Below, one piece after another: positions 53,126 to 61,049 of a stretch of DNA of 64,000 nucleotides (positions are counted from its first letter, which is position 1; each line of letters opens with the position of its first letter). The position numbers and the translations under genes were made by a program. Under the pieces are notes generated by a model. It worked only from the letters and a program-made list of their open reading frames with translations, searched no databases and was not told where the DNA came from. The stretch is from contig NZ_CP157278.1 in NCBI RefSeq assembly GCF_040026395.1, positions 5,704,001 through 5,768,000 of the forward strand. Reading direction: 5' to 3'. The stretch comes from Pedobacter lusitanus (lineage in GTDB: Bacteria > Bacteroidota > Bacteroidia > Sphingobacteriales > Sphingobacteriaceae).

Positions 53126-54454
53126 ATGCAAGCATTATCATTTCGTGATCGTTTACAGCAGACGATTTATAAGGTCATTAACCCTTTTGTAAAAGGACTG
53201 ATCCGAATGGGGTTAACACCCAACGCTGTAACCACTATTGGTCTTTTACTTAATGTTGGAGTAGCTGTTATTTTTGTTTTTGGTGCGGAAAGAAGTAACA
53301 GGGGAGACCTATCTTTTGTAGGCTGGAGTGGTGCACTGGTTCTTTTTGCAGGATTGTTTGACATGCTGGACGGACAGGTTGCCCGTCTTGGAAATATGAG
53401 CTCAAAATTTGGAGCACTTTATGATTCTGTTCTGGATCGTTACAGTGAACTGATTATGTTCCTGGGGATCTGTTATTATCTGGTGTCTCATCATTATTTC
53501 TTAAGCTCATTATTTGCATTTATTGCATTGATTGGTTCTATGATGGTAAGTTATACCCGTGCAAGGGCAGAAGGATTGGGTGTGCAAAGTAAAGGTGGCC
53601 TGATGCAGCGTCCTGAACGTGTGGTAACCATTGGTATCTGTGCTATGGCTGCAGGTATTACAGGACACTATATAGGTGGTGACTATAAAATATTTGTACC
53701 AGGTATCTCCTTCCATATTTTTGAAACGATCTCTATTTTTACAATCCCTATTACAGTAATGGCATTTATGACCAATATTACTGCGATAAACAGATTAAGG
53801 GATGCTAAAAAAGCACTGGATGCCCAGGATCTGAATGAGAAGAAAGAAGAAGAAGCTTTAGCAGGTGGGAAAAGTAATCCTTTAACGATTGTGGTTACAG
53901 GTTTAATTCTGTTAACGGCTTTGTTCAGTTTTGGATCTGCGACTACTGTATATGCACAGACACAGGATCAGAGCAATCCATCACCGATTAAATTTCCTGT
54001 GCCAAAAGGCATAGCCAACCAGCTTTTTTATGTACAGCGTGATCCGAATACAAACACGATCATCTGTGAGCTGAATGTGAATGGAAAAGGACAGGTAGAT
54101 AAAGATAACCCGGTTCATGTTTACTGGATCCGTTATACTGAAGACGAATCCAGAAAAGAGCTGGGATATATTCAACGCAAATTTGCTTATGGAATAGAAT
54201 CCAAAGCACTGGCTAATGATCAGTTTGAATTACGCTTTGTTTCGCATAAAAAATTGCCTTTGTATCTGACCAGGTCAGAAGATGATAAAAAATATCATGT
54301 TTATGTGACAGTTAATAATAAGAAAATTCAGGTAGAACGCATATTTTTGCGGATAGAAGGTGGATCGTTCTGGTTACCTAATGTAAAGTATGTCGAAATT
54401 AAGGGTGTGAATACTTCCACCAATGCCTTAATTACTGAACGGATTAAAATTTAA
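53126..54454 (+). CDS. CDP-alcohol phosphatidyltransferase fused to DUF4833; probable phosphatidylinositol-phosphate synthase
   Basis: A 442-residue two-part protein. Residues about 15-235 are a CDP-alcohol phosphatidyltransferase with the full motif D82-G83-x2-A86-R87-x8-G96-x3-D100-x3-D104 and several helices. A second hydrophobic segment follows (NPLTIVVTGLILLTALFSFG, about 250-272, ending TTVYAQ like a signal), then a DUF4833 domain to the end (FPVPKGIANQLFYVQRDPN, PVHVYWIRYTEDESRKEL, then FELRFVSHKKLPLYL). The enzyme is expected to join CDP-diacylglycerol and inositol-phosphate. The extra periplasmic DUF4833 domain is of unknown role. Confidence 0.9.
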   Translation: MQALSFRDRLQQTIYKVINPFVKGLIRMGLTPNAVTTIGLLLNVGVAVIFVFGAERSNRGDLSFVGWSGALVLFAGLFDMLDGQVARLGNMSSKFGALYDSVLDRYSELIMFLGICYYLVSHHYFLSSLFAFIALIGSMMVSYTRARAEGLGVQSKGGLMQRPERVVTIGICAMAAGITGHYIGGDYKIFVPGISFHIFETISIFTIPITVMAFMTNITAINRLRDAKKALDAQDLNEKKEEEALAGGKSNPLTIVVTGLILLTALFSFGSATTVYAQTQDQSNPSPIKFPVPKGIANQLFYVQRDPNTNTIICELNVNGKGQVDKDNPVHVYWIRYTEDESRKELGYIQRKFAYGIESKALANDQFELRFVSHKKLPLYLTRSEDDKKYHVYVTVNNKKIQVERIFLRIEGGSFWLPNVKYVEIKGVNTSTNALITERIKI

Positions 54455-54463
54455 GAAAAACTC

Positions 54464-55111
54464 ATGAAAAAGAATTTTATATCGAACTCTTCTGAATCTA
54501 TCAGAATGTTCAAAAGCGGCTTTTTAGAAAAACTATCTAAAGTAGATTTTTATGTGCCGCTGATAGTTTTTATTCCTGTTATTGCCTTTTTGATCTGGAA
54601 GGCCTTTGCTGATGCTCAAATGAGTTTCCTTGGTTTTGCAGGCTGGCTGATTATCGGTTTGTTTATCTGGACAATAACAGAATATATTATGCACCGTTAT
54701 ATCTTTCACTTTTATCCGAGTTCAAAAATCGGTAAAAGGATACATTTTATTTTCCATGGTGTTCATCACGATTATCCGAATGATGCAAAGAGACTGGTAA
54801 TGCCTCCATCGGCAAGTATTCCTATGGCGCTTGCTTTATATTTTTTCTTTTTGTTTATCCTGCCGGCCGGTACTATATTTGCTTTTTATGCAGGATTTCT
54901 GATTGGTTATTTATTTTATGATATGGTGCACTATGCTTTACACCATGCGAATTTTAAAAATTCATTCTGGAAGAAATTAAAACAGCATCATATGTTACAT
55001 CATTATTCTGATTCTACCAAAGGCTACGGCGTGAGCTCTGCTATCTGGGATAAAGTATTAGGATCAGATTTTATAAAAAAAGTAAATGACAGACCAGATA
55101 CGGCTGAATAG
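54464..55111 (+). CDS. Fatty-acid/sphingolipid hydroxylase (sterol desaturase superfamily)
   Basis: A 215-residue membrane di-iron hydroxylase. Histidine clusters match the superfamily: H77RYIFH82, then HFIFHGVHHDYPND (H94, H98, H101, H102), YDMVHYALHHANF and LKQHHMLHHYS. The closest functional relatives are sphingolipid alpha-hydroxylases of the FA2H/Scs7 kind, lacking a cytochrome b5 domain here. It starts ten bases after the transferase-DUF4833 gene and overlaps the PAP2 gene by 26 bases. It probably 2-hydroxylates the ceramide acyl chain. Confidence 0.9.
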   Translation: MKKNFISNSSESIRMFKSGFLEKLSKVDFYVPLIVFIPVIAFLIWKAFADAQMSFLGFAGWLIIGLFIWTITEYIMHRYIFHFYPSSKIGKRIHFIFHGVHHDYPNDAKRLVMPPSASIPMALALYFFFLFILPAGTIFAFYAGFLIGYLFYDMVHYALHHANFKNSFWKKLKQHHMLHHYSDSTKGYGVSSAIWDKVLGSDFIKKVNDRPDTAE

Positions 55112-56024
55112 ACCATTTTTCTCCTGGAGAGACATCATCGTAACTACTTCGCTGTCTTTTGCCTATCTGCTGATTTCTTATCTTTTAATCGGATTTAAAA
55201 GTCAGCAGGTTGTATTAATAGTTATTTTTAACTCTTTGTACTACGCTTCTCAGATAACCAGAAAGTTTATTCTTGGGTTTTCTATATTTATAGTTTACTG
55301 GATAATCTTTGATTATATGAAGGCATTTCCCAATTATGCTTTCAATAAAGTGCATATTGCAGAATTATATCATCTGGAAAAACAGGTCTTCGGCATTTTA
55401 TCTGATGGTACTGTTTTAACCCCTAATGAATATTGGAGATTACATGGTAATACTGCTCTGGATGTGATAGGAGGGATCTTTTATCTGATGTGGATTCCTG
55501 TACCCATGGCATTTGCCGGTTACCTTTTCTTTGCAAACAGAAAACTTTTTATCCAGTTTCTGGTCACCTTTGTGCTGGTGAACCTGATTGGTTTTGTGAT
55601 CTATTATCTTTATCCGGCTGCACCGCCATGGTATGTTCAGTATCACGGATTTGTATTTGAAGCCCATACTGCAGGAAATACTGCCGGACTGGCTAAATTT
55701 GACCATTTCTTTAATGCACCTATTTTCAAGTCAATTTACAGTAATGGTTCTAATGTTTTTGCTGCAATGCCTTCTCTGCATTCTTCTTACCCGGTAATCG
55801 TACTGTATTTCGGGTTGAAAAATGAACTGGGACCGATCAATATATTTTTCGGAATTGTGACTGTAGGTATTTGGTTTACAGCTGTCTACACCAGTCATCA
55901 TTACGTATTGGATGTAATAGCCGGTATTACCTGTGCAATAGTAGGAATCAGTCTATTCGGCTGGCTGGCTAAACATACTGCATTAAAGGTGTTCCTGGAA
56001 AAAATGTATACTGTAGTCAGTTAG
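55086..56024 (+). CDS. Aur1/PAP2-type inositolphosphotransferase (inositol phosphorylceramide synthase candidate)
   Basis: A 312-residue polytopic membrane protein of the PAP2_3 (Aur1/Ipt1) type. The family blocks are present: YLYPAAPPWY (175-184), AAMPSLHSSYP with H232, and TSHHYVLDVIAG with H272 and D276. In fungi this class moves phosphoinositol from phosphatidylinositol to ceramide. Together with spt, the hydroxylase and the phosphatidylinositol-phosphate synthase upstream, the same reaction on dihydroceramide is the likely end step. It is the last gene of the operon; the hairpin after it has no T-tract. Confidence 0.9.
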   Translation: MTDQIRLNRPFFSWRDIIVTTSLSFAYLLISYLLIGFKSQQVVLIVIFNSLYYASQITRKFILGFSIFIVYWIIFDYMKAFPNYAFNKVHIAELYHLEKQVFGILSDGTVLTPNEYWRLHGNTALDVIGGIFYLMWIPVPMAFAGYLFFANRKLFIQFLVTFVLVNLIGFVIYYLYPAAPPWYVQYHGFVFEAHTAGNTAGLAKFDHFFNAPIFKSIYSNGSNVFAAMPSLHSSYPVIVLYFGLKNELGPINIFFGIVTVGIWFTAVYTSHHYVLDVIAGITCAIVGISLFGWLAKHTALKVFLEKMYTVVS

Positions 56025-56157
56025 TTTTTCGTATTCCTGATTTGAAGATTAATTCTGCTTCAAAATGTCTAATTTTACTTAAATTGTTTATAATTCTTTT
56101 TCGGCTGTAAACAATTGTATTCTAAACAGGCTTTTATATAGTTAAGCATCAAAAATT

Positions 56158-57531
56158 TTGACAGTGATACCTTCTATTAAATTATCCGAACTTACCCGTC
56201 AGATTCATGATACTATTAATGACGTTTTTGGGGGCAGAACATTCTGGGTAATTGCCGATATCACTAATTATACCTACAAACCTCAGAGCAATTTTCATTA
56301 TTTTGAATTGGTTGAAAAGGATAAATCCTCTGCAAAGATCCTGGCTAAAATAGGTGGGAGAGCATGGGGGAACGCCTCAGTAAATATTTCAAACTTTGAA
56401 AAAGCTACCGGACAGCAATTTAAAAATGATATTAATGTGCTGATTCAGGTTGCTGTACAATACAATCCTTCATTTGGTTTACAGTTAAATCTGCTTGATA
56501 TTGATACCAGTTTTACACTAGGCAGATTTGAACAGCAGCGTAAAGAAACGCTCGACAGACTGGTGCGGGATAATCCTTCCTTTATACGGCTGACAGACGG
56601 GCAATACAGAACCAGAAATAACGAGCTGTCTTTGAACAGGGTATTACAGCGGATAGCGGTTATATCTTCTGATACTTCTGCAGGTTATCAGGATTTTAAA
56701 CACACCCTGGAAAATAATGCTTTTGGTTATCGTTTTGAGATTGATGATTATTTTGCCCTGGTACAGGGAGAAGGCAATGCCGGGCAGTTTCTGGCCAAAC
56801 TTATCCAGGTATTCGGATCTGGTAAAGCGTATGATGCCCTGATTATTATCAGAGGTGGCGGCGCACAGACAGATTTTCTGATTTTTGATAATTACGAACT
56901 CAACCGTGCTATTGCAAAATTTCCCATACCGGTAATTACCGGCATAGGGCATCAGAAAAATGAAACTATTGCCGACCTGATGGCACATACATCTACGAAA
57001 ACTCCTACAAAAGCAGCTGAAATGCTGATTGCACATAACAGAAGTTTTGAAGAATCTGTTTTGTCGCTCCAGCAACATTTGGTTATCAGGACTTTTCAAA
57101 TGATGAATCAGCATAAAGAACAGATGAACCGGCTAAACCAGGTCATCATTAATTCAACAAAAAATCTGCTGCATGAAAAACACCGGGATATCCTGAATCT
57201 TTCAGGAATGGTATTAACGAATCCTAAAATTATCATTTCCAACAGAAGTAAAGACCTTAAAAATTTACTGGCCAATTTTAAATCTTTTAACAGGATGTAT
57301 TTTGCCAGTCATGCAAGGTATATTGGTCATTTTGAATCTGTAGTGAGAATGATGAGCCCGCAGAATATTCTGAATAAGGGTTTTGCGATTGTAAAAGTGA
57401 ATGGTTTGATTGTGAGTAATGCAGATGCTGTTGTGCCTGGAACAGAATTGACTGTAAGTCTGGCTTCGGCAGAAATTAATACAAAAGTTTTATCTAAAAC
57501 ACCCCGCAATGGAAAAGAATTTGAATTATGA
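56158..57531 (+). CDS. xseA: Exodeoxyribonuclease VII large subunit
   Basis: A 457-residue subunit that, with XseB, degrades single-stranded DNA. The N-terminal OB fold (IKLSELTRQIHDTINDVFG, FWVIADITNYTYKPQSNFHYFEL) and the central domain with YDALIIIRGGGAQTDFLIFDN and PVITGIGHQKNETIADLMAHTSTKTPTKAAE are standard; the C-terminal region is a long coiled coil. The start is a TTG at 56158, with a GTG two codons later as alternative. It overlaps xseB by 23 bases. Confidence 0.95.
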   Translation: MTVIPSIKLSELTRQIHDTINDVFGGRTFWVIADITNYTYKPQSNFHYFELVEKDKSSAKILAKIGGRAWGNASVNISNFEKATGQQFKNDINVLIQVAVQYNPSFGLQLNLLDIDTSFTLGRFEQQRKETLDRLVRDNPSFIRLTDGQYRTRNNELSLNRVLQRIAVISSDTSAGYQDFKHTLENNAFGYRFEIDDYFALVQGEGNAGQFLAKLIQVFGSGKAYDALIIIRGGGAQTDFLIFDNYELNRAIAKFPIPVITGIGHQKNETIADLMAHTSTKTPTKAAEMLIAHNRSFEESVLSLQQHLVIRTFQMMNQHKEQMNRLNQVIINSTKNLLHEKHRDILNLSGMVLTNPKIIISNRSKDLKNLLANFKSFNRMYFASHARYIGHFESVVRMMSPQNILNKGFAIVKVNGLIVSNADAVVPGTELTVSLASAEINTKVLSKTPRNGKEFEL

Positions 57532-57715
57532 GGCAGCTTACAGCGAGCTGACGCAAATCGCTCAGGAAATAGAAACTGAAGCTGTTTCTGTTGATATACT
57601 GGCTGAAAAAGTAAAAAGAGCCTCTGAACTGATCGCTTTTTGTCAGACAAAATTAAGGTCTACTGAGACCGAAGTCAACAAAATTATTAAGCAGATGGAA
57701 AACCAACCCTTATAA
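57509..57715 (+). CDS. xseB: Exodeoxyribonuclease VII small subunit
   Basis: A 68-residue two-helix protein with the typical pattern YEAAYSELTQIAQEIET, then VDILAEKVKRASELIAFCQTKL. It overlaps the 3' end of xseA, consistent with coupled translation. Confidence 0.93.
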   Translation: MEKNLNYEAAYSELTQIAQEIETEAVSVDILAEKVKRASELIAFCQTKLRSTETEVNKIIKQMENQPL

Positions 57716-57754
57716 CTACCTTCGTATACCGTTTAATTTAAAAAAAAATCAGCC

Positions 57755-58669
57755 ATGTTAGTTTATAGTCCGGAAGAAGAAGAAGTATTTTTTGATCAGA
57801 TTGATCAGGTTTATACACTGACAGAGTCACAGAATTTAGAAGAAGCTGAACAGCTTTTATTGAAAATTGATGGATCGATCCCTTATCCAAAAGAAAATTG
57901 CAGCGTTGGCGGCATATTGCTGGACAGCATTTTTTCTTTTTATGAGCAGACCGGCCAGGTTGAAAAGGCATTGCCTCATTTTTTAAAGGAAACTGAATAT
58001 CTTCAGGAAAAAATGAAAACTGAAACTGTAAAAAGTTCAGGCCATTTTATTACCACCGGTAGTATCTATTATGCATTGGGCGATCTGGATAAAGCCAGAG
58101 TGTATTTCAAAATCGCACACAGCTTGGGAAAGAACAGTATTTTCCATGATTTTAATGCAGATTTCCTGCATATGGCTGTCGTTTCTGATGTAGAATTTGA
58201 AGAGTTCAAAAAGAATTTTGTACCCGCAGATCATTTGCAGCAGGAAGAGCTGACAGATGAGCAACAGGATTTAATGGAAGAGTACTGTGATCAGGGAAAC
58301 CTGGAAATGGATGCTGAGAATTTTGAAGCAGCAGCGGAATGGTTTCAGAAAGCACTGGATGTATTACCTGAGCCTAAGGAAGACTGGGAAGCTGCCGGCT
58401 GGGTTTCAGCTTCTTGTGGTGATGCTTATTTCAATGCAGGAAAGTATCAGGAGGCGCTTGGTCATTTATTGTTAGCACATGATATCTACAGCAGTGAAGA
58501 AGAAATTAATCCTTTCGTCTTACTTAGACTGGGCGAAACTTATTTCGAGCTGGGTGATAAGAAAAATGCCAGTTTACATTTATTGGCTGCTTATAAAATG
58601 GAAGGTGCTGATCTTTTTGAAGATGATCAGAAATACCTGAAATACCTGAAAACTGAACATAAACTTTAA
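57755..58669 (+). CDS. Tetratricopeptide-repeat protein
   Basis: A 304-residue acidic protein with at least five TPR-like helical pairs: TLTESQNLEEAEQLLLKID, SIFSFYEQTGQVEKALPHFL, YALGDLDKARVYFKIAH, EAAAEWFQKALDVLPEPKED, and YFELGDKKNASLHLLAAYKM. There is no signal peptide, so it is cytoplasmic. Partners are unknown. The last four bases overlap the convergent response regulator. Confidence 0.88.
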   Translation: MLVYSPEEEEVFFDQIDQVYTLTESQNLEEAEQLLLKIDGSIPYPKENCSVGGILLDSIFSFYEQTGQVEKALPHFLKETEYLQEKMKTETVKSSGHFITTGSIYYALGDLDKARVYFKIAHSLGKNSIFHDFNADFLHMAVVSDVEFEEFKKNFVPADHLQQEELTDEQQDLMEEYCDQGNLEMDAENFEAAAEWFQKALDVLPEPKEDWEAAGWVSASCGDAYFNAGKYQEALGHLLLAHDIYSSEEEINPFVLLRLGETYFELGDKKNASLHLLAAYKMEGADLFEDDQKYLKYLKTEHKL

Positions 58670-59028
58670 CTGGTTATCAGTTGCTGTTCTATAGTACTTA
58701 ATAAAAAAGAGATATCGAATGGTTTAGCTACAACTTCATCTGCACATATCTCTTTTACTACTTCTACCTTTGGATGGGTAGACAAAACTATAACGGGTAT
58801 ATGGCTGGAATCTTCGGCTGCCTTAATAGTCTTACATAATGCAGTGCCTTCTTCGGTAGGACTGATAATATCCAGCAGAATTATATCAGGCTGAAAATTT
58901 TTAATGTGATCAAAAATTCCAAGTTCTGAGGATAACACGTTAACGATATAACCCTCGTCTGTCAGCACAATATTAATCAGTTCAAGAATATCTCTGTCCT
59001 TTTCCAACACTAATACTTTTTTATTCAT
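58666..59028 (-). CDS. Single-domain response regulator
   Basis: About 120 residues from the ATG at 59028; 15 more codons are open upstream. A receiver domain only: VLVLEKDRDIL (where the usual acidic pair is EKD), the phosphoacceptor in DIILLDIISPTEEG, and the Lys in VVAKPFDI. There is no output domain. Such proteins act in phosphorelays or bind a partner; no kinase is linked. Confidence 0.88.
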   Translation of the reverse strand: MNKKVLVLEKDRDILELINIVLTDEGYIVNVLSSELGIFDHIKNFQPDIILLDIISPTEEGTALCKTIKAAEDSSHIPVIVLSTHPKVEVVKEICADEVVAKPFDISFLLSTIEQQLITS

Positions 59029-59377
59029 AGATCTGATTCTCTGTCCGTTTGGTCTTTGCTGATAAAATTTCATGCAAAAATAAGTACAAAATCTGAACTA
59101 TGTGAAATGATAGCGTCATTTTTAGTATACAGCTGAATCTGTCTGTACTGTAACAAGTTATCTACGGATGGGATAACTTAAACTTTAGTTTAATTTTTTC
59201 TCTCAGAACGGAAAATTAGGAGCGCGGATCTGTTGGAACCGGTGAGCTGACCGGGCTGAATAAGACGGAAAGATAGTGGTTGTAATTTATTTATAAGATA
59301 TAATCGCAATTAAGGGGATGATTTATGTGTTTATTTCGCAAAAGTTATATATTTGATTCTGTATAAAACATTAAAAC
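59029..59377. other. Intergenic region with 8-base inverted repeat
   Basis: About 350 bp without a credible ORF. It contains AAGTTATC (59155-59162) and its complement GATAACTT (59172-59179) with a nine-base spacer, and, at the right end, the likely promoter of the H1-like gene. Confidence 0.5.
59348..59355 (+). promoter_or_regulatory. -7 promoter box of H1-like gene
   Basis: TATATTTG is a full TAnnTTTG match 22 bases before the ATG. This gives a short leader, as is usual for abundant small proteins of this phylum. Confidence 0.5.
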
Positions 59378-59557
59378 ATGGAAAAATTTTCAAAATTAAA
59401 AGAATTGCTTGCTTCTGTTGAAGTTGATGCTGAGAAGTTTTATTCTGCAGGTAACAATGCAGCTGGAACAAGAGTACGTAAAGCGATGCAGGATTTAAAA
59501 GTTCTTGCTCAGGATATCCGTACTGAAGTAACAGAGAAAAAAAACACAGCTAAATAA
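59378..59557 (+). CDS. Histone H1-like small DNA-associated protein
   Basis: A 59-residue protein, MEKFSKLKELLASVEVDAEK at the start and TRVRKAMQDLKVLAQDIRTE before the Lys-rich end VTEKKNTAK. This matches the Bacteroidota histone H1-like (Hc1) family, predicted helical and probably nucleoid-associated. It is monocistronic with its own promoter and terminator. Confidence 0.85.
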   Translation: MEKFSKLKELLASVEVDAEKFYSAGNNAAGTRVRKAMQDLKVLAQDIRTEVTEKKNTAK

Positions 59558-59577
59558 AAATTAGCACAACCTTACCA

Positions 59578-59607
59578 GAAGAGGGGGTTTATAACCCTCT
59601 TTTTTTA
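59578..59607 (+). terminator. Terminator after H1-like gene
   Basis: AAGAGGG and CCCTCTT pair around a nine-base loop, followed by a run of T residues. It ends shortly before the aldo/keto reductase start. Confidence 0.85.
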
Positions 59608-59620
59608 TATTCTTTTTTTT

Positions 59621-60625
59621 ATGCCATATATAGCTAATCCTGAACGTTATACCCGGATGTCTTACCGCCGTTGCGGTAAAAGCGGACTGAAATTGCCAGC
59701 CTTGTCGTTAGGTTTATGGCATAATTTCGGATATGTAGACCAGCTTGAAAATTCGCGGAATATTATTAAGCTCGCTTTTGATAGTGGAATTACACATTTT
59801 GACCTGGCTAACAACTATGGCCCGCCACCGGGTTCGGCTGAAGAGAATTTTGGTATAATTTTAAAACAGGACTTTTCAGCTTACAGAGATGAAATGATTA
59901 TTTCCTCGAAAGCAGGCTATACGATGTGGGATGGTCCTTATGGAGACTGGGGCTCTAAAAAATATCTGGTTTCCAGTCTTGATCAGAGCTTAAAGCGTAT
60001 GGGCCTTGATTATGTTGATATTTTTTATCACCACCGTCCGGATCCGGAAACTCCACTGGAAGAGACCATGGCGGCATTAGACCTGCTGGTCCGCCAGGGT
60101 AAAGCTTTGTACGTTGGAATTTCAAATTATCCCGCAACTGAAGCGGCAGAAGCTTTACGTATTTTAAAAGAATCAGGAACACCTTGTTTAATTCATCAGC
60201 CTAAATATTCTATGTTTGAAAGATGGATTGAAGGTGGTTTACTAGATTTACTGGGTAAACAGGGAGTAGGATGTATCCCTTTCTCGCCATTGGCACAGGG
60301 ACTGCTGACCAATAAATATCTTCATGGTATTCCTGAGGGTTCAAGAGCCGCAAAGTCTCATGGGGCTTTACAGGAAAACCAGATTACTCCTGAACGTCTC
60401 GGTCAGTTAAAGGAACTTAATGCATTGGCAGTGGAACGCGGACAGAGTCTGGCACAAATGGCTTTATCCTGGATTTTACGCGACCAGAGAATTACTTCTG
60501 TACTGGTTGGTGCCAGCAGACCTGAACAGCTGGCAGATTCAATTAAATGTCTTAATCATCTATCTTTTAGCGAAGATGAATTGAGTTTGATTGAACATGT
60601 TTTATCTAATTCAGATAAATACTGA
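59621..60625 (+). CDS. Aldo/keto reductase, YghZ (L-glyceraldehyde 3-phosphate reductase) type
   Basis: A 334-residue NADPH-dependent TIM-barrel enzyme. The catalytic set is visible: GITHFDLANNYGPP (Asp, Tyr), IISSKAGY (Lys) and DIFYHHRPDPETP (His); the family-specific N-terminus YTRMSYRRCGKSGLKLPALSLGLW and the later CIPFSPLAQGLLTNKYL fit the YghZ/KCNAB group. Relatives reduce L-glyceraldehyde 3-phosphate and methylglyoxal. It is transcribed alone. Confidence 0.92.
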   Translation: MPYIANPERYTRMSYRRCGKSGLKLPALSLGLWHNFGYVDQLENSRNIIKLAFDSGITHFDLANNYGPPPGSAEENFGIILKQDFSAYRDEMIISSKAGYTMWDGPYGDWGSKKYLVSSLDQSLKRMGLDYVDIFYHHRPDPETPLEETMAALDLLVRQGKALYVGISNYPATEAAEALRILKESGTPCLIHQPKYSMFERWIEGGLLDLLGKQGVGCIPFSPLAQGLLTNKYLHGIPEGSRAAKSHGALQENQITPERLGQLKELNALAVERGQSLAQMALSWILRDQRITSVLVGASRPEQLADSIKCLNHLSFSEDELSLIEHVLSNSDKY

Positions 60626-60655
60626 TTTTCCTAACCACTGCATCCTTATTTCAAT

Positions 60656-60663
60656 TATATTTG
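60656..60663 (+). promoter_or_regulatory. -7 promoter box of metE riboswitch transcript
   Basis: TATATTTG matches TAnnTTTG, about 40 bases before the first riboswitch block. Confidence 0.45.
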
Positions 60664-60699
60664 TCCTGATTAAGTTCTTTACTATTTTTTCTTCATCAA

Positions 60700-60870
60700 C
60701 CGGAAAAGGTTCTGCTTAACGCAGATTAATAGGGAATCGTGTGCAAATCACGAGCTGTCGCGCAACTGTAAGTAACCAAACAGTTTTTGCCCATGTATAT
60801 CCACTGTCTTCAGAGATGGGAAGGATGGCAAAAATGTTACAAGTCAGGAGACCTGCCTCAACCGCATTGA
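60700..60870 (+). ncRNA. Cobalamin riboswitch upstream of metE
   Basis: Ordered consensus blocks: AATAGGGAATCGTGTGCAAATC near 60728 is represented by GGGAAT and GTGCAAATCACG, then GTCGCGCAACTGTAA, GATGGGAAGGATGG near 60815-60830, and the B12-box AAGTCAGGAGACCTGCCT at 60841-60858. The metE start lies about 190 bases downstream, leaving space for an expression platform. It should shut off metE when cobalamin is available. Confidence 0.95.
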
Positions 60871-61049
60871 CAATGCTTTCGCGAATAGAAGCTTTTGATC
60901 AGGTATGATGCATTTTTTTGTCTTAAAAACATCACTATATGTTTAATGGCTATTGGTGCGTATATATTTTATCCTTCTTCTGTTATAAATCATTGTGAAC
61001 ATCTAGCTTAAAAGAGCTTTTAACTGATTTTTTTATCATTTAAAAAGCA

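Noticed and set aside
56041..56064. Seven-base hairpin TTTGAAG/CTTCAAA after the PAP2 gene as operon terminator.
   Set aside because: There is no T-tract and the stem is A/T-rich, so termination here is not supported.
56644..57114. 156-codon minus-strand ORF inside xseA.
   Set aside because: It is a shadow of a conserved gene; the translation has no recognisable domain.
59155..59179. Eight-base inverted repeat (AAGTTATC/GATAACTT) as terminator of the response regulator.
   Set aside because: It is upstream, not downstream, of that minus-strand gene, so it was listed only as a repeat in the intergenic region.
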